Of a stretch of DNA of 64,000 nucleotides, positions 47,475 through 60,779 are shown in pieces. The notes beneath the pieces were generated by a model. It searched no databases. It was given only the letters and a program-made list of their open reading frames with translations, and had not been told where the DNA came from. This stretch comes from Aquilaria yunnanensis. Lineage: Eukaryota; Streptophyta; Magnoliopsida; Malvales; Thymelaeaceae. Numbering within the stretch: position 1 is the stretch's first letter; each line of letters opens with the position of its first letter. Where the stretch lies: positions 29,486,001 to 29,550,000 of the forward strand of contig CM077597.1 in the NCBI GenBank assembly GCA_039654915.1, written 5' to 3'. A program made the translations under genes and the position numbers.

Positions 47475-47490
47475 TTCTCCCCACCTTAAG
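47475..47490 (-). other. Polypurine tract of element B
   Basis: The minus strand reads AAGGTGGGGAGAA directly before TGTAAAGGC, the start of the 3' LTR. Confidence 0.75.
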
Positions 47491-50400
47491 AAATTTGGTC
47501 TTCCAAATTTCGATTCTTAACTGAGCACAACACTTGGATGATAATCCTCTTACATCTTGCTCAGTTCTCTTGCTCATGGTCCTTTCCTTACTATGGTTTC
47601 CCATAGCCCTTAACCATGAGTTTATTTCATGTTCTTAGCAACTTGACTTGATGGTCAAGAAACTTCTTAAGGTATTCCTTAAGAGACCTCTCCTTGGAGA
47701 CATTACTTATGGGATGGACACCTTACCTTGGTTTACAAGGCACTTCCCCATACTCCTAATTTTTTTCACTTAGGCCTATCTAACTTTGAGCTACTTGCCC
47801 TCTTTAGACCATTCTCCCTATTAGGGTACCTTTGGGAGTACTTAGTCTCCTACTTGAGTCTTCACCATTCGTTAGACTTACCCCGATCTTACGCCGGATT
47901 TAGGCTTCCAAGCCCTACTTAGGTGCTTCTTAATTACCACCACTTAGTGCTCTTGGCACAATTTAACTTGGCAACACTTGCACCCATCTTAAGCATTCAA
48001 ACTACCTTGGGTACATGACCCTTTTATTGCCACTTAGTGCCCCTTAGTACTCAGGAAATATTTCTAATTTAGCAACTCTTATGCCCAACTTAGGCAGTTA
48101 AAGCCAATTCTTAGGTGCATCTTTAATCTTGTTGCCCTTAATGCCGTAGGCACATAGTTTTCATGATAGTTTGCTCTTGGCATCACTGCCCTTTAGTGCC
48201 TTAAGTATGGTACCCTTTTGTGACGACTTACCCTTAGCTTTCTTAGGTAGCTACTCACACTAACTACCTTAGGGTTCCTTAGCCACTTTAGGCACTCATA
48301 AGCTTGACACCCTTGCTATGGTATAGGCACCTTAATTTACATAAACTACTCATATTTTGGGTGCCCTTGGGTGTACCATAGACTACCCAATTTTCTGACA
48401 CTTGACTCCTCTAGGTAATCACTTAACATGCTCGGGTCCTTGACTACTCTTAGTCACTTAGCCATTTCTTGGCCATTAATTCTTATGAGACCCTTAGCAT
48501 GCTCCTTCACTCTTTATTGCCTAGGAGTCATTGCTTAATTACTTTGGCCTCCTTTGGTGGTAGGGTATTCTAAGACATTATAGCCTTTTCTTAGGTATTT
48601 TCAAATTACTTAAGACCAATTCTTAGCACCATTAATCAACTTACTTAGGTGCTTTAAATACCCCACACTGCCTAACATGTCGCTGCCGTGACCCTTGGCC
48701 TTAGCTTGATTACTTGGCTCCCTTGGGTGTATACTTGGCATTGAGTTCCCTTAGGCTCCACAGCCCTTCTTAACTTTTCTTAGGAAGCCTTTAGGACTCC
48801 TGGCGTTCAACCTTTCATGGTCCTCTCTTAGCTCCTACACTTGGGTACACTTTATGTCCCACAACTCATGGCACACCCTTAGCCTTCTCAGAAATCCTAA
48901 TTTGCTTAATTTTAACTTAGCATTTGGCATTTGCCCACATGCTTATCTTGGTTTCTCATAGAATCCATAAGGTTCATTCTCAACACCCTAAACCCATCGA
49001 GTTAAAACAATTCAACTCCTACCTATGAGTACTTCTAACAAACAATTGTATTTGAATGAGACTAACAAATCTTATGCCTTACTTGAGGCCCTTTTGGTAC
49101 TTATACTTGACTTCCCAAAACTTAGGCACATTCTTAGGTCGTTGCCTTATTAGCCCATTCTTATGCACTAACCACCATGACTAATTAGTGTGACTTACAC
49201 ACCCATAGCCCATAGTGTATACACCCTTAGGCTTAATTCAGACCTACAATCTCTTTATGCCCGGGGAAGTCCTACTTGGCACCTCTTTGGCCCACATTTC
49301 ACTTAGGCACTTGAAGTTTGTTTGAACACTCAGATTTATTAGAGCCTTTAGTATGACTCATTCTCATGGGCTCTTAGTGATTCAAGGCCTTAACTCGGCA
49401 TTTACACCTAACAATGACCCTTTGATAGTGGAGTACACTTTGGACCTTAGGGTTCTTTTTCTTATGAACCTTTTGGGTTAACTTAGGTCCGCACTTTTAG
49501 CCTTTTAGTTTAAAGCTTTCTTAGCTGCTTTGAACTCATAATCAGTCCTCACTATCTAGAATGAATGAACTCCCAAACATTCAAAAACACTGCTCAAGTC
49601 ACTTTCACTTTTCAAGAGCAGCCTTAGGTCAACATAAACCATTACAAAAATACTAGGCATAAGTCTAGTACTTGGAGTTCATTCTATCTCCATGGGTGTT
49701 CTTATCCACTGTAGGTCCTGGTTTTAAAACCATTTAGGACAACTCATTTTTAACTTACTTGGGTTGTCCTTAAAGCCACTCTGGTAATGGTGCTTTCATA
49801 GTTCCTCTCTTACACTCCCATTCTGGGTTGTAATTTCTTAAGGGTCCAAATATTACCCTTTTGGTCTTTAAGGCTTAGGTTGTCTCTTAAACTTTGGCCA
49901 ACTTACCAAAAAATCAACGGACTTATCGCCTTAAGGAACAGCACCTTTAAAGACAGCTTCACAATTTTCAGACCTGTGGGTTATGGTTCTCAACCTTAAC
50001 TTAAGTAACTTTTTGCAATTACTGCAAGCCCTGAGGGTAGCACTTACTTTTCTTCACTCACAACTTCAGGTTCCTAAAGTTAACTCTTAGCTTTATAAGC
50101 CCTCTTACCTTACTTATGGGTGCTTTGAGAATCCAATCTCACCTTACTTGGTAATCCTTAGTAACTTAGTGTGCAACACTTCTCAGAATTGGACCAGTCA
50201 TAATTGTCTTAGAGCTGTCCTCCCTTAAACTATCCCTATAGTGCATAAAGTACTGCTCACACCTTAGGTACAAGTTTAATCAACTTAAGGATCAACTCAT
50301 GACACGGCTTACCGACTCTTCCGTGCAAGTCACCCTTACCCTTAGAATACTTCCAAGGGTCTCTTATTACTAGTACGGTTAAGTCAACCCTTATGCCCCT

Positions 50401-51583
50401 TAACCAATCCTCTTCCTAAGCATTGCCACACCAAACAATAACCATAACCATAGATCACTGAATACCTGCTACCCTTATGCTTCTAGGCAAAATCTTAACC
50501 ACTCTAAAGGTCCAATCAAAACTTGCCCTTCTTGGGATTTTATAGGTTCACATACCCACACTTTCTTTGCAAACCTAGCTTTCTAGGCAGGCTAGTCACA
50601 ACCACAAACATAGCAGTTTAAACAAGAAAACTACTTACTACTATGCTATAAACTTTAAAGGTACCTCTTTTTGTTATTAGTTCCTTAACCAATCAATTGG
50701 TTTGAGTAAGTCTTCTTGGTTGCCTTTGAGTAATGGTGGTGCTTCCTCAGTGATTGAGGCATTCTTGAGCTTAGCCTTGTTTAGGCATTGACCTCAAGCA
50801 TGTTCATGCCCTTAATCCTTTATCTTCTCAATTTCATGCACTTGGCGTATAGTCCCCATTTTTAGTTTGTGTTGTTCTTCCTTAGTTCTTCCTAGGGTTC
50901 CATGGACTCCAAATCAAATGGTCTTTACCTAAACTCTTGTTTTAGGCCTCAACTTACCTTGGGGTAGAGATATTATTCTCTTGGACTAGGTGCACACATG
51001 GTCCTAGTGCACCTTAGCCTGTACCCCATGGTCTAATACTCTCTTGGTATCCATGTTGCCCTTGCCTTTAGGTAATGGTGGTCTACTTGGCCTCGGTGCA
51101 CCCTTAGTAACTTAGTGCTCCTTGGCGCTTACCCTTGGGCTTTCTGACTACTCATCAAACTCTATCCTTATCCACATAACTGTAGACATTTCCTTAACCT
51201 TGGCCCTGCCCTTAGAGTAGGGGATTCCTCCCTTGGTCTCAATGTACTGATAGGGCATAGCACACTTCTACCCTTTCCCATTAGGCATAAACCATGATCT
51301 CCCCCTTTTTTTAGGGTTGAGTATGCTCCTTAGGCTATTCACGCCATAGTGTTACGGGGACTGTACAACAAAATCGCCACCTTCCCCATGGCCAACACCA
51401 TAGGGCCACTTGGACCTTTTCTCCGCCCCTTGCCTCAATACCAAACTTTACCAGGTTCCCGCCAATATACCTACAACCAAAACCAGAAAACAACTCCATG
51501 AACACTTATAAGTAGTACTAACCACACTTGCACAAGGACACACTTGGATCTTAGTGACCTATTACCTCTACTAGGACAATTGA
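47491..51583 (-). other. Element B internal region, non-coding
   Basis: No frame longer than 64 codons. The text is strikingly rich in CTTAG, CCTTAG and CTTAGG words and in pyrimidines on the plus strand. No gag, protease, reverse transcriptase or integrase motif was recognised on the minus strand. Confidence 0.6.
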
Positions 51584-51598
51584 CCTGCTCTAATGTCA
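51584..51598 (-). other. Primer-binding site of element B (initiator-Met type, decayed)
   Basis: The minus strand reads TGACATTAGAGCAGG, three transitions away from the standard TGGTATCAGAGCAGG, two bases after the end of the 5' LTR. Confidence 0.7.
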
Positions 51599-51600
51599 AC

Positions 51601-54336
51601 TGTAGCAGAACAGGGTGCTAGTGCCCTGAACTTACTAACACTGGTAGGCGCTTTGGGAAGTATGATCTCACTTCGGTTACAATTGGCTAGTTATTACTTG
51701 TAAAGTATCTTAAATCTTTACATGCAGCTAGTTACTTAGCCTACCCTACATAGGAAATATGCATGCATTGTTCTCACTGTGCGATAATAATAAATTAAGA
51801 CTATAAAGAAAACTGTGGTGCATGGGTTCATAAAACATAAATGAAAATAAGCCATGACATAAAAACTTTAGTTGCTTTAACTTTAAGTAACAACTATGTG
51901 CATGCATATCAATCTTATATGCACCCAAATGTAACCGTAGTGTTATGCACACCAATGGGCACTAGTAGAGGCAATCTCATTGTATGAAAATACCATACAT
52001 TTAGAAGAACAAACTTATATCTACTAAGATCCATCTTTAGCTCTTTACCCAAGCAAGCTAGCTTCAAGTAATGAGCCATACTTTCCTTGTATTCACTTAG
52101 CCTCAAATTGTAAGGCAAACACTTTGTTCAGTACTAGCTTATGCCATAAGTAACTTAGAAACATGGAGTTTCCTACTTAAAGAATACTTTCAATCCAATA
52201 AAACTTAGCCTTAACAGCCGCCATTTACCAACTGTTAAGCCCGACTAGCCTGCTTAATACCTGCACAACACTTAAAGGATGAGTACTCTAAAGTACTTAG
52301 TAAGGGATTTGGTACCTGTAGGGGAAAACAAATGCAAGCATGCAAAGCACAACAAGCATACATACATACATATATAACATACAAAGCAAGCAAGCAACCA
52401 ACAGCACAACTAGAATCAAGAATAATAACAACAAACAATGCAAAATAACGAGTGGATGGATGGATGGATGAAATATGCACATGCAAATGCACTTAGAACT
52501 TCCTTACACCCATAGGTGCTAGACTTGCCGTGAGCTCATAAGGCTAGGGTACTTGGACACTGGCCTTCGTATCCTATACTAGCACTTAACAAACCCCATG
52601 AAATCCTCTTATGGGCGCCTTAGAATAAGTCGTCACTTACTCAACCCTTGCCCGCCACTGACAAGTTAGTTAGAGTAAGTCACTGCTTACTCCTTCCTGA
52701 CCCATCTCTTCCCTTAACTTCTTGTGCAAGATAGCTGCCTTATGTGGTCCAACTTGCCAAGCTCTTCGAGCATAGCTTAGGGCTCCTTAACGGCTTACTT
52801 ACCAAACCATAAGGTTTCGTTGGGCTCCTATTAGGTTTCCTTTTGATTGCCCAAAGGTCTAAGACCTCTCACTTGGGCCAACAAAGAGTCTAAAATCCAA
52901 CTAATCCCCTTCGTCCTCCCTTAACAACTTAATCACTTTAACCCCCTTAGCCACCATTCCTTACCCTACCTTAACCACATAACTTAACTACCACCTAAAT
53001 AATGCATAATTCCCAACTTAGGAATGATTTCAAGACCCCACTAAGGCTACGAAACATATTAAATTAGCCTAGGGATGATAGTCGAGAGATTGGGACATTC
53101 TTAAGATGCCTTGAGCTTGAGTGACTTATGCCTTGGTAACGCCTTCGACAACGCGTCACCAACGGCATCAATACTTAGGCTTCCTAGAAAATCTCCAGCA
53201 ATACGTCACCAACTTACTTCGCCACTGGCGATGGATCACCAAATGGCCTCATCAACGGCAACACGTCGCCAATGCTCTACAGCATTGTGCGACTGTATGT
53301 GAACTTGTACGAAACTTGCCCAATCTTCCTATCCCCAAAGCCAATTCACATAGGTCTTGTTTTTGCTTCATTCCCACATGTAATACTACATTTCTATGCA
53401 TTATTTGAACTAAATTAACTTAAATCCCTTACCTCAAATCCTCCTTAAAGCAACAAACAAGCAACAAGCACACTTGAGCTCCAAATAGTTCCATTGAGTT
53501 CCAAGCTTGAAATCAACCAAATTAGACACCAAAGGCATGAAATTAAGACCATTTCTAACCATTTAGCATGCTTAGAACTAACCCACAAGTATCATAAATG
53601 TTTAGCTTAAGGTTTGAACCAAAAACTTGCAAGAACAACTCTAAATGCACCAATTCCACCAAAAACGAGCTAAGGGTGCACCAATTCTACCAAAAATGAG
53701 CTAAGGGCTTGTTGAGATAGCTTTGGGACCTTTAATTTTCATGGAATTTTGGGTGAAATGGGAGCTTTGATGAGGATGAGCTATGGAGGAGAGAGAGCCA
53801 CGAAAATGGCAAATGGGAGAGATGATGAATAGTGTCATCTCTTCCATTTATATAGCTAACCTTTCTTCCATTTGACATTTTGGCCCCCAAACTTAACTTT
53901 AACTCACTTAGGCCACTTAAACTCTTCCTACACCAACACTTCTTGGTCCCATAGAAAGGTTTTTCTTACCCAAACATTTTGCCCTTAAGCCACTTAAGCC
54001 ATTATAGACATAATAGCTCAATTTTTCACTTAGTGCATTTTTCACACTTAACTTTCTCTTTTGGTTCAAATGGATATAAACGCTTATGGTCTTAACTCAT
54101 TTAGCTCAAAACACTTACGTGAATCTAATTTCATAGAAATTACGGTCATGCCACTGGCTTGGGTTAAAATTACCATTTTGCCCTCCTTGCCTTTTAGGTG
54201 CCAATCACAATTTAGAACTCAACTTAACCTTACTTAGCTCGCTTTCCGTGCTTAATAAAACTTATTTGAGGGAAATAACTTAGGATTTACTTACTGAAAC
54301 ATTCAAAGTAAAGGAGACACCAAGAGAGCCTTTATC
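51601..54336 (-). repeat. Element B 5' LTR
   Basis: About 2.74 kb, from TGTAGCAGAACAGGG to 'gagagcctttatc' in plus text. It aligns throughout with 44,791-47,474. A partial internal duplication of 'gcaccaattc.accaaaaa.gagctaaggg' lies at about 53,645-53,710. Confidence 0.85.
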
Positions 54337-54341
54337 TTTTC
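54337..54341. repeat. Target-site duplication of element B, right (TTTTC)
   Basis: Matches 44,786-44,790. Confidence 0.7.
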
Positions 54342-56238
54342 CCTTTTATATTATCCATATTTATTTATTTGTTATCATCTAAACCCCTTTTTTCTTTTTT
54401 CTTTTTTTCCTTTGTATTCCAAAACTTGTTTTGCAAGTGTACATGGGAAGAGGTATTAGTATTCTAGGTAAAAGAGGAGGAATGTTAGCTTTTCTTAGGT
54501 CCCAGAAGGCAACCAAATCAGCTTTGTCTGATATTTTAGAGAGATAGTGAGGAGTCCAAAGTCAAATTGCTGACCTCTCCACATATCCCAGACACCTTAA
54601 CCATTAGGGCAAAAGTGCAGAGACTATCTTTATCTTTATTTAATTGAGTAACCATCTATTAATGTGCAGCACAATTTCATGTCATGGAGTCATTACTTAT
54701 TAAGATCCTTGCTATTATCATTTCTAAAGTTGTTTTGCATAAGGCTCAACTAATTGCAACATTATTTCATTGTCCCTACACTACAGTGAAAAATACTATG
54801 ATACATTAACTATATTCAAACTTATTCAAATACCTTTTCATTTCAATTTATTATCAACCTTAATAATATAATTTCTTTTACAACTATGACCTGTCCATTT
54901 GACGGGTTATGAAACTAGTTATATTAGTATTACCAGTACTTCTGAAATTTGGTCAATTGTATATGTAAAGACAAAGAACTAAGTTCAATTTCAACATGAC
55001 ATTAACAATAATAAAATCAAAAAGTATAAAGGTCATAGCTAAGAAAAAAAAAAGAAATGAAATGGTGTACACATATATGTTTAAAGAGGTATTAAATAAT
55101 TTAACAATGCATTGTATTAATTAAACAACTTGAGATAATTTATAAAATGACCTACTGTTGATTGTCCTGGCCATACAACTAATATTGTCTGTTCCGATCA
55201 CAATATTGCCAAGGACACACTCATCACACCTCAATTAAACATAAAAAATCACTCTTATAATTAGAAAAGATAAATTTTATTTCATTCTTTGTAAGTTATC
55301 AACAATCATTGGAGGGTTGAAGTTTTATTTATATAGCCCTTACTTTCTCATAATCTACTTTTCAAAGATTTTAAAATTATTGAACAAAATATCCAATTAG
55401 AAATTATGATTTGTAAGTGTCATAATAAAAGAAACACCAACTTGTGCTATAATTATAATGGATCATTTTTCCAACATCCCCTTTAGCTAAGAATTATTAT
55501 AAGTACAAGGATTCCATGAATAATAAGATACAAAAACTTGCCACCCATATAATAATTATTATACTGTGCACCTATGTCTAATTAGATATACCAACTCACT
55601 CTTAACTCTCTATATATAATCCATGTTCATAAAAAAAATGGACAAAATTGTCTTTCACCAAAATTCTCTCTTCAAAAATCCTACTTCATTCCCCCCGCTG
55701 CCAAGGTTGCTGCCGCCACCACCATTGCCTCCACAACCAGATCTTCCATCATTACTCGTATCTACACAAATGTCAATGCCAAATGTACAAAGTGTCTAAA
55801 GAAATTGAGAAAAGTGTCTGAGCAAGTATGTATAAATATCTGAAATTATATGTAGATTAATTGTTTTCTATATACCTCATTCTTGCCACTATCAGATCAT
55901 TCGTAGGCAAAGATTTAAAGTGTCTAAACAAATTGACAAAACTAACTGAATAAGTATATATAAACGTCTAAAATAATATGCATGTAATTTCTTCTCTTCA
56001 CATAATATAAAAATCATTTATTCCTTTCCAAAATAATATCTAAAAGTATTTGAATAAATATATTAAAGCGTCTATAACAATAGGCAAAAGTGTCTAAAGG
56101 AATATGTAAAGAATTTTATAATCTTAAAAGTAAAAGTATCTGAAGTAATAAATAAAAGTATTTAGATAAATATGTAAAAGTGTTTGATGTTATATATAAA
56201 AATGACTACAACAACATGTAAAAAATTTGTTATTTTCT
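54342..56238. other. Spacer between elements B and C
   Basis: No gene. It contains a SINE-like segment (54,410-54,645), a small run of C-rich text at 55,688-55,745 and a degenerate short-period repeat from about 55,795 to 56,230 built on AAAAGTGTCTRAA-like words every 20-30 bp. Confidence 0.55.
54410..54645 (-). mobile_element. Probable tRNA-derived SINE
   Basis: The minus strand starts with TTGCCCTAATGGTTAAGGTG, close to the A-box region typical of plant tRNA-derived SINEs. GACTTTGGACTCCTC about 45 bp later can serve as a B box, and an A-rich tail (AAAGGAAAAAAAG) follows at about 54,390-54,415. Target duplications were not resolved. Confidence 0.5.
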
Positions 56239-59200
56239 GTTGACACCCAATTTCGTCCGACCCTTTAAATAAAAAAAAATTATTAAATTAATCTTAAAAA
56301 AAAAATATTAATTAATTATTATTGTTATTATTTAAAAAAAAAAAAAAGAAAAAAAAAAAAGAAAAGAAAAGAAGAATTTTTTTAATTAGTTAGATAGTTT
56401 AGGGGGCATTTTGTTAGTTTTAAAATAATAGATATACACATATATATATATCTATATGTATAAAAAAAATTAATTAATTAAAAAAAATTTAATTAATAAA
56501 AAAAAAAAAATTTTATTATAATTGATTAATTAATTAATTAGTCTCCCCCAGCTGGCAAGTTCCAGAACAATCTGGGGGCTTCTCTCTCGCCTTTTTATCT
56601 GATCTCTCTCTCTCGCTCCCGAGAGAACGATAACAGAAGCTCTCCCTTACTCTTCCTCTTCACCTCTCTCTCGCCTCAACGCAATCAGCTAACCTCTCTC
56701 TCCCTCTCTGCTCCCTCTCTCGCCCTTCTCTCCTCTGCCTCTCCTGGCCCTCTCTCCCTCTCTGTTTCTATTCTCTCTCTCTCAGACAGAACGCACACAC
56801 ACAGAAAAAAAAAAAAAAAAAAAAAAAAAATTCTCTCTCTCTTCTCCTTTCTCTCACCGCACCAGTTCTCCCTCCTGCCGTCGCTCATCCTCCAGCTCCC
56901 CTCGTTTGCGTCGCACCGTCGCCGGGCCGCCGCGTTCGCCCCCAGCTCTCCCTCCTGCTGGCCTAGCATCCCCTCGACGCACCCCCTCGCTCCGTCACGC
57001 CCGTCGCACCTCGACACACCACTCCTCCGCGCGTCCGACAGCTTCATCCTCCACGAAGTTCGCCTCCGTCACGCCGTTGTCCAACGTTTCCCTCTCTCTC
57101 TCGACGCCATCGACGCGATCAGCGACCCTTCAAGCTCCGTCGCGCCAACGCTTTGCCGCTGCTCCCCCTCTGCCGCCACTCCTGCTTCTCCCGCCATGAC
57201 GCCCTCGCCATGACGCCACCGCTTCGCCTCCAGCCACTTTCCCCTGAGCTCTTTTGCTGTTGTGCAACAGAGAAGAAGAAGACGCGTTTTTCCGTTTTAA
57301 ATTTCTGACCAAGTCAAAATTAAAAAAAATTGGGTAAACTCCTTGTTAATCCCTAGATTCCCTTATTTTATCCATCCAAGTCACTAATTTTATTTTCTTT
57401 GCAGATTGAGCACGGATAGCAAGTTTTTGTTTATATTTATTGTTTGTCTTTCCTTTGTTTGTTTAGTTTGTTTCGGCCCCTCCATTAATCGGAATTATTT
57501 TTATAGTTTTAACGCCCGACTAGAGTGCTATCAACATTGATATAAATAAATAATATCTCTCCTTATAAACTTGAGTGATTCAGAATAATAAAATACATAA
57601 ATAATTATATTGCTATGAAACATACATACTTGTGTAATAATATGAACCATCTACACGCCTATGCTGCTGTCCATGGACTGATATGCAAGCTAGATTACAA
57701 CGAGATAAAAAGGTACAAGTGTCTCAACCCTTGAGTTTGCTGTTAGTTCTATTGATCCGTGGATTTTGAAATTGTATCATAAATTATGTGTTTTGTTGCT
57801 GAACAAACCAATTTTTATGGTAATATCCCTATGAGTCTAGTTTACACAGAATTTTTATAGGATTGGATTTCGAGCCGTGTTTGAATTTATATGCATTTTT
57901 ACTGAACTCCATTGAATATGGAATAGGCATCAGTAGGCTTGTCTTTGTTACTTGTTATAAAATCTATGATAAATTGTATGCTCTGTATCTAAGGATGTCA
58001 TTTCTTGTGCTAATAGCCATTTGTGTCTAATCTATTTCTACTTTTTACAAAAAACGCAAAAATTGGATGTTTCTTTTATTTTATATAATTGTTGAAGTGG
58101 AGACTAGTTTGTCTCACAATTGTTTCTTTAAGTTTAACAGGAGTCCTTGATTTCAAAATTTATAGTAATTTGTGTGTTGCATGTTTGAATTTTGGTGAAT
58201 TTAATAAAATGTTCATATGGATGTCTAGTGTCAGTACCGGTTCATGGACTTCCATTTGCACTTAGAAATGATTTTATCTAATTTCTGGAGTGAAGAGTAC
58301 TTATCTGTGATTCTACCTGAGGTCTTGTCTGATGGGCTAACTCACCATGCATATTTTTTTTATAATTTATGTGCTGTCAATCACAAATTGATATTGCATT
58401 TGTGAATTTATGTATGTGCCTAAGTTATGTATATATATAGTTTTATATAGTGGTTTGGATAACTCAATTCTTTTTATATATAAATTTGCGAATGAAGATA
58501 GGTCAGTTTGAAATTCTGGGCAGCAGATATACAACTGGAAGGTTTATCTCCCACTTCAGTTCTGATACTATGGTTTTACTGGAGTAATGTATATATTGTA
58601 GATCTACTTATGCCTTTTGATATAGTCTGCTAATCCTATTTTCTAAATGCTTATTATTGACATCCAATTAATCAGTTCCTTTTGGGTATAACTTCATCTT
58701 AGTTATCAAACTTTCTATTTTGTTCCTATGAGCCACTAACTATTTCTCTTTGGTTGCAGATCAGTCCCTGACAGCAGATTTATTTCTTTGTTCTCTTTTT
58801 ATTTTCTTTCTTTCTTTGATTATTTAACCATGTATTAGATTTAATCGTTAAATTCACTTAAAGATGTAATTTAGGATTTTTTTTTTTTTGTTAGAATAGT
58901 TTAATTTTAATTGTTGTAATGCATTAAATGTGTATCAAATTATTAGAAATCCGTCTTAAGACGGATCATAATATCCATGTCCAGATGATTCGGTTAGAAT
59001 CCATGGCTTGGATATTAACTGAAATTATTAAAAAAAAATAAAATTAAATAACGAAATCTTAAGACGGATCATATCCATGTCCAGATGATTCGGTTAGAAT
59101 CCATGGCTTGGATATTAACTGAAATTATTAAAAAAAAATAAAATTAAATAACGAAATCTTAAGACGGATCATATCCATGTCCAAATGATTCGGTTAGAAT

Positions 59201-59702
59201 CCATGGCTTGGATATTAATTTCCATATCCGGATGGTCCGGCAGGATCTACGGTTTGGAAAATATTAACTTTTAAAATAAATAAAATAAATAAAAAGATAA
59301 AAATCCATATTTATGGTATGGATTAAATTGATTAAAATTTTTTCAAATTCCGTGTCCAAATGACTCGGCAGAGTCCATGGTTCGGAATCCAAATCTTCCG
59401 TGTCCAAATGACTCGGCAGAGTCCATGGTTCGGAAGTATAAACTTCTATACAAATTAACTTAAAAATCCACATTTCGACTAATTCAGTTAAAATTTCTAA
59501 ATTAACTGAAAATTATTTAAAAGCAAAGCGAAACAAAATTAAAATCAACTAAGGTGCCAATTTTTGGGCGTTTTAACAAAGTTGTTTTAACGTAACCGTA
59601 CTCCCGAACCCCCGAACTCTCGCAGACCAATATTTAAGGTGACCAATCGACCTAAGAAAAAAACCGATTGGTGGCGACTCCCGAAAACCCGACGTTGCCA
59701 CA
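56239..59702 (+). repeat. Element C 5' LTR
   Basis: 3,464 bp, TGTTGACACC to GTTGCCACA, about 590 bp longer than element A's LTRs. It shares the AT-rich head, CT-rich block (56,580-56,860), a GC-rich island (56,865-57,235) and the terminal 300 bp. About 57,550-58,790 is unlike the element A LTR and reads like ordinary AT-rich intron-type sequence. Small frames over the GC island (56,685-57,312) are compositional. Confidence 0.92.
58950..59435. repeat. LTR palindromic motif array, six copies, with about 102-bp tandem repeat
   Basis: Copies of the 39-bp motif known from element A lie at about 58,972, 59,070, 59,172, 59,220, 59,349 and 59,397. The first three sit in nearly identical tandem units that also contain 'cttaagacggatcat'. 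The last two carry GACTCGGCAGAGTC, identical to the main element A form. Confidence 0.85.
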
Positions 59703-59705
59703 GCT

Positions 59706-59722
59706 TGGCGACTCCGCTGGGG
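59706..59722 (+). other. Primer-binding site of element C (tRNA-Arg type)
   Basis: TGGCGACTCCGCTGGGG, three bases after the LTR, fits the 3' end of plant tRNA-Arg(ACG) including CCA without a mismatch I can see. Confidence 0.85.
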
Positions 59723-60459
59723 ACCCTGGTTAGTGAGTCGAGCCTAAAGTTGATTTGTTTTGATTTATTCTGCTTTACTATTATGTGGATTTATATATTA
59801 TATTTACTTATTCTAAACATGCATAATGCATTCACCAAATGAAGCTCTATACCCGAGCTTCCTCAAATCGAACACAATTCTTTCTAAGCGTAATTGGTGT
59901 TGTTGTCCTTGTGAGGCCATGGTCTCCAAGCCTTCACCGGTTTCAAAGTAGCAAAGTAATGTATTGCCTCCTGAGACGGTTAGTCTCTGCATGGGCCCAC
60001 GAAAAGCTACGACTCGAATTAATCCATTCCTTACATAAACCCTAGAGGGTAAGGAATCGGGCTGTCACTATACTTTAGTGATAGGATTCGGGAACTATCC
60101 CTGGCCTTTTTGATAAGCCACCTTATGCATATAGAATTCCCCACTTAACCATAGAACTGACCATAGAATTTCTACCATTTACCAACACTATAAGCATGTT
60201 ATTGTTATGCCATTTTTGTTACCTTATCCTTGGGTTTCTTTGTGTTTTATATTTATGGCTCAGACTTCTTTTCGTAATAGTTCATGTGTTATTAATTGAT
60301 ATCTAACTCGTTGTTAACCTTGTTATTCTTTTGTTATACTTCTGTTTTGTACAATTTTTTGTCATGCATCAAAACCACGCACCAAACTGTAATAACTTTT
60401 GATCTTTCTAAATGACAACTAAAAATCTCGAAGTTCTACGATAGTTGATAATCAAACTC

Positions 60460-60715
60460 ACTTATTGCATGCATCCATTACATCAATCATGTGCATACAA
60501 AGTCTGATAAAAACATAATCTCATTTTGTATTGCATGCATCCATTACATCAATCACGTGCATACAAAGTTTGATAAAACATAATCTCATTTTGTATTGCA
60601 CGCATCCATTACATTAAATACATGCATACAAAGTCTGATAAAAACATAATCTCATTTTGTATTACATACATCCATCACATCAATCAATTGCATATAAAGT
60701 TTAATAAAATGAATC
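60460..60715. repeat. About 65-bp tandem repeat in element C leader, four units
   Basis: 'tgcatgcatccattacatcaat' with 'acaaagtctgataaaa.cataatctcatttt' recurs four times. The same array with three units lies at 25,905-26,095 in element A. Confidence 0.85.
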
Positions 60716-60779
60716 TCACTTTAGAAACGGTAAAATTGGCCATCAACACCGATATCCAGCTCGGCTCCAAATAAGATTA

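Larger units (their letters stand above)
44791..54336 (-). mobile_element. Element B: old LTR element without gag-pol (LARD-like)
   Basis: 9.5 kb, with LTRs at 44,791-47,474 and 51,601-54,336, a primer site beside the right LTR and a purine tract beside the left LTR, so sense is minus. The 4.1-kb internal region has no long open frame on either strand. The last sense codons before the purine tract read I-E-I-W-K-T-K-F-L-K-V-G-R-M then stop, and may be the only coding trace. The initiator-Met-type primer site and size fit LARD-like derivatives of plant LTR elements. LTRs differ by many substitutions and indels, so it is much older than element A. Confidence 0.82.

Noticed and set aside
45427..53408. 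Frames of 61-95 residues in the element B LTRs
   Set aside because: They are paired in both LTRs because the LTRs are homologous, with frame breaks between them and no domain.
56685..57312. 60-120-residue frames in the element C LTR
   Set aside because: Compositional frames over CT repeats and the GC island; not alike between A and C.
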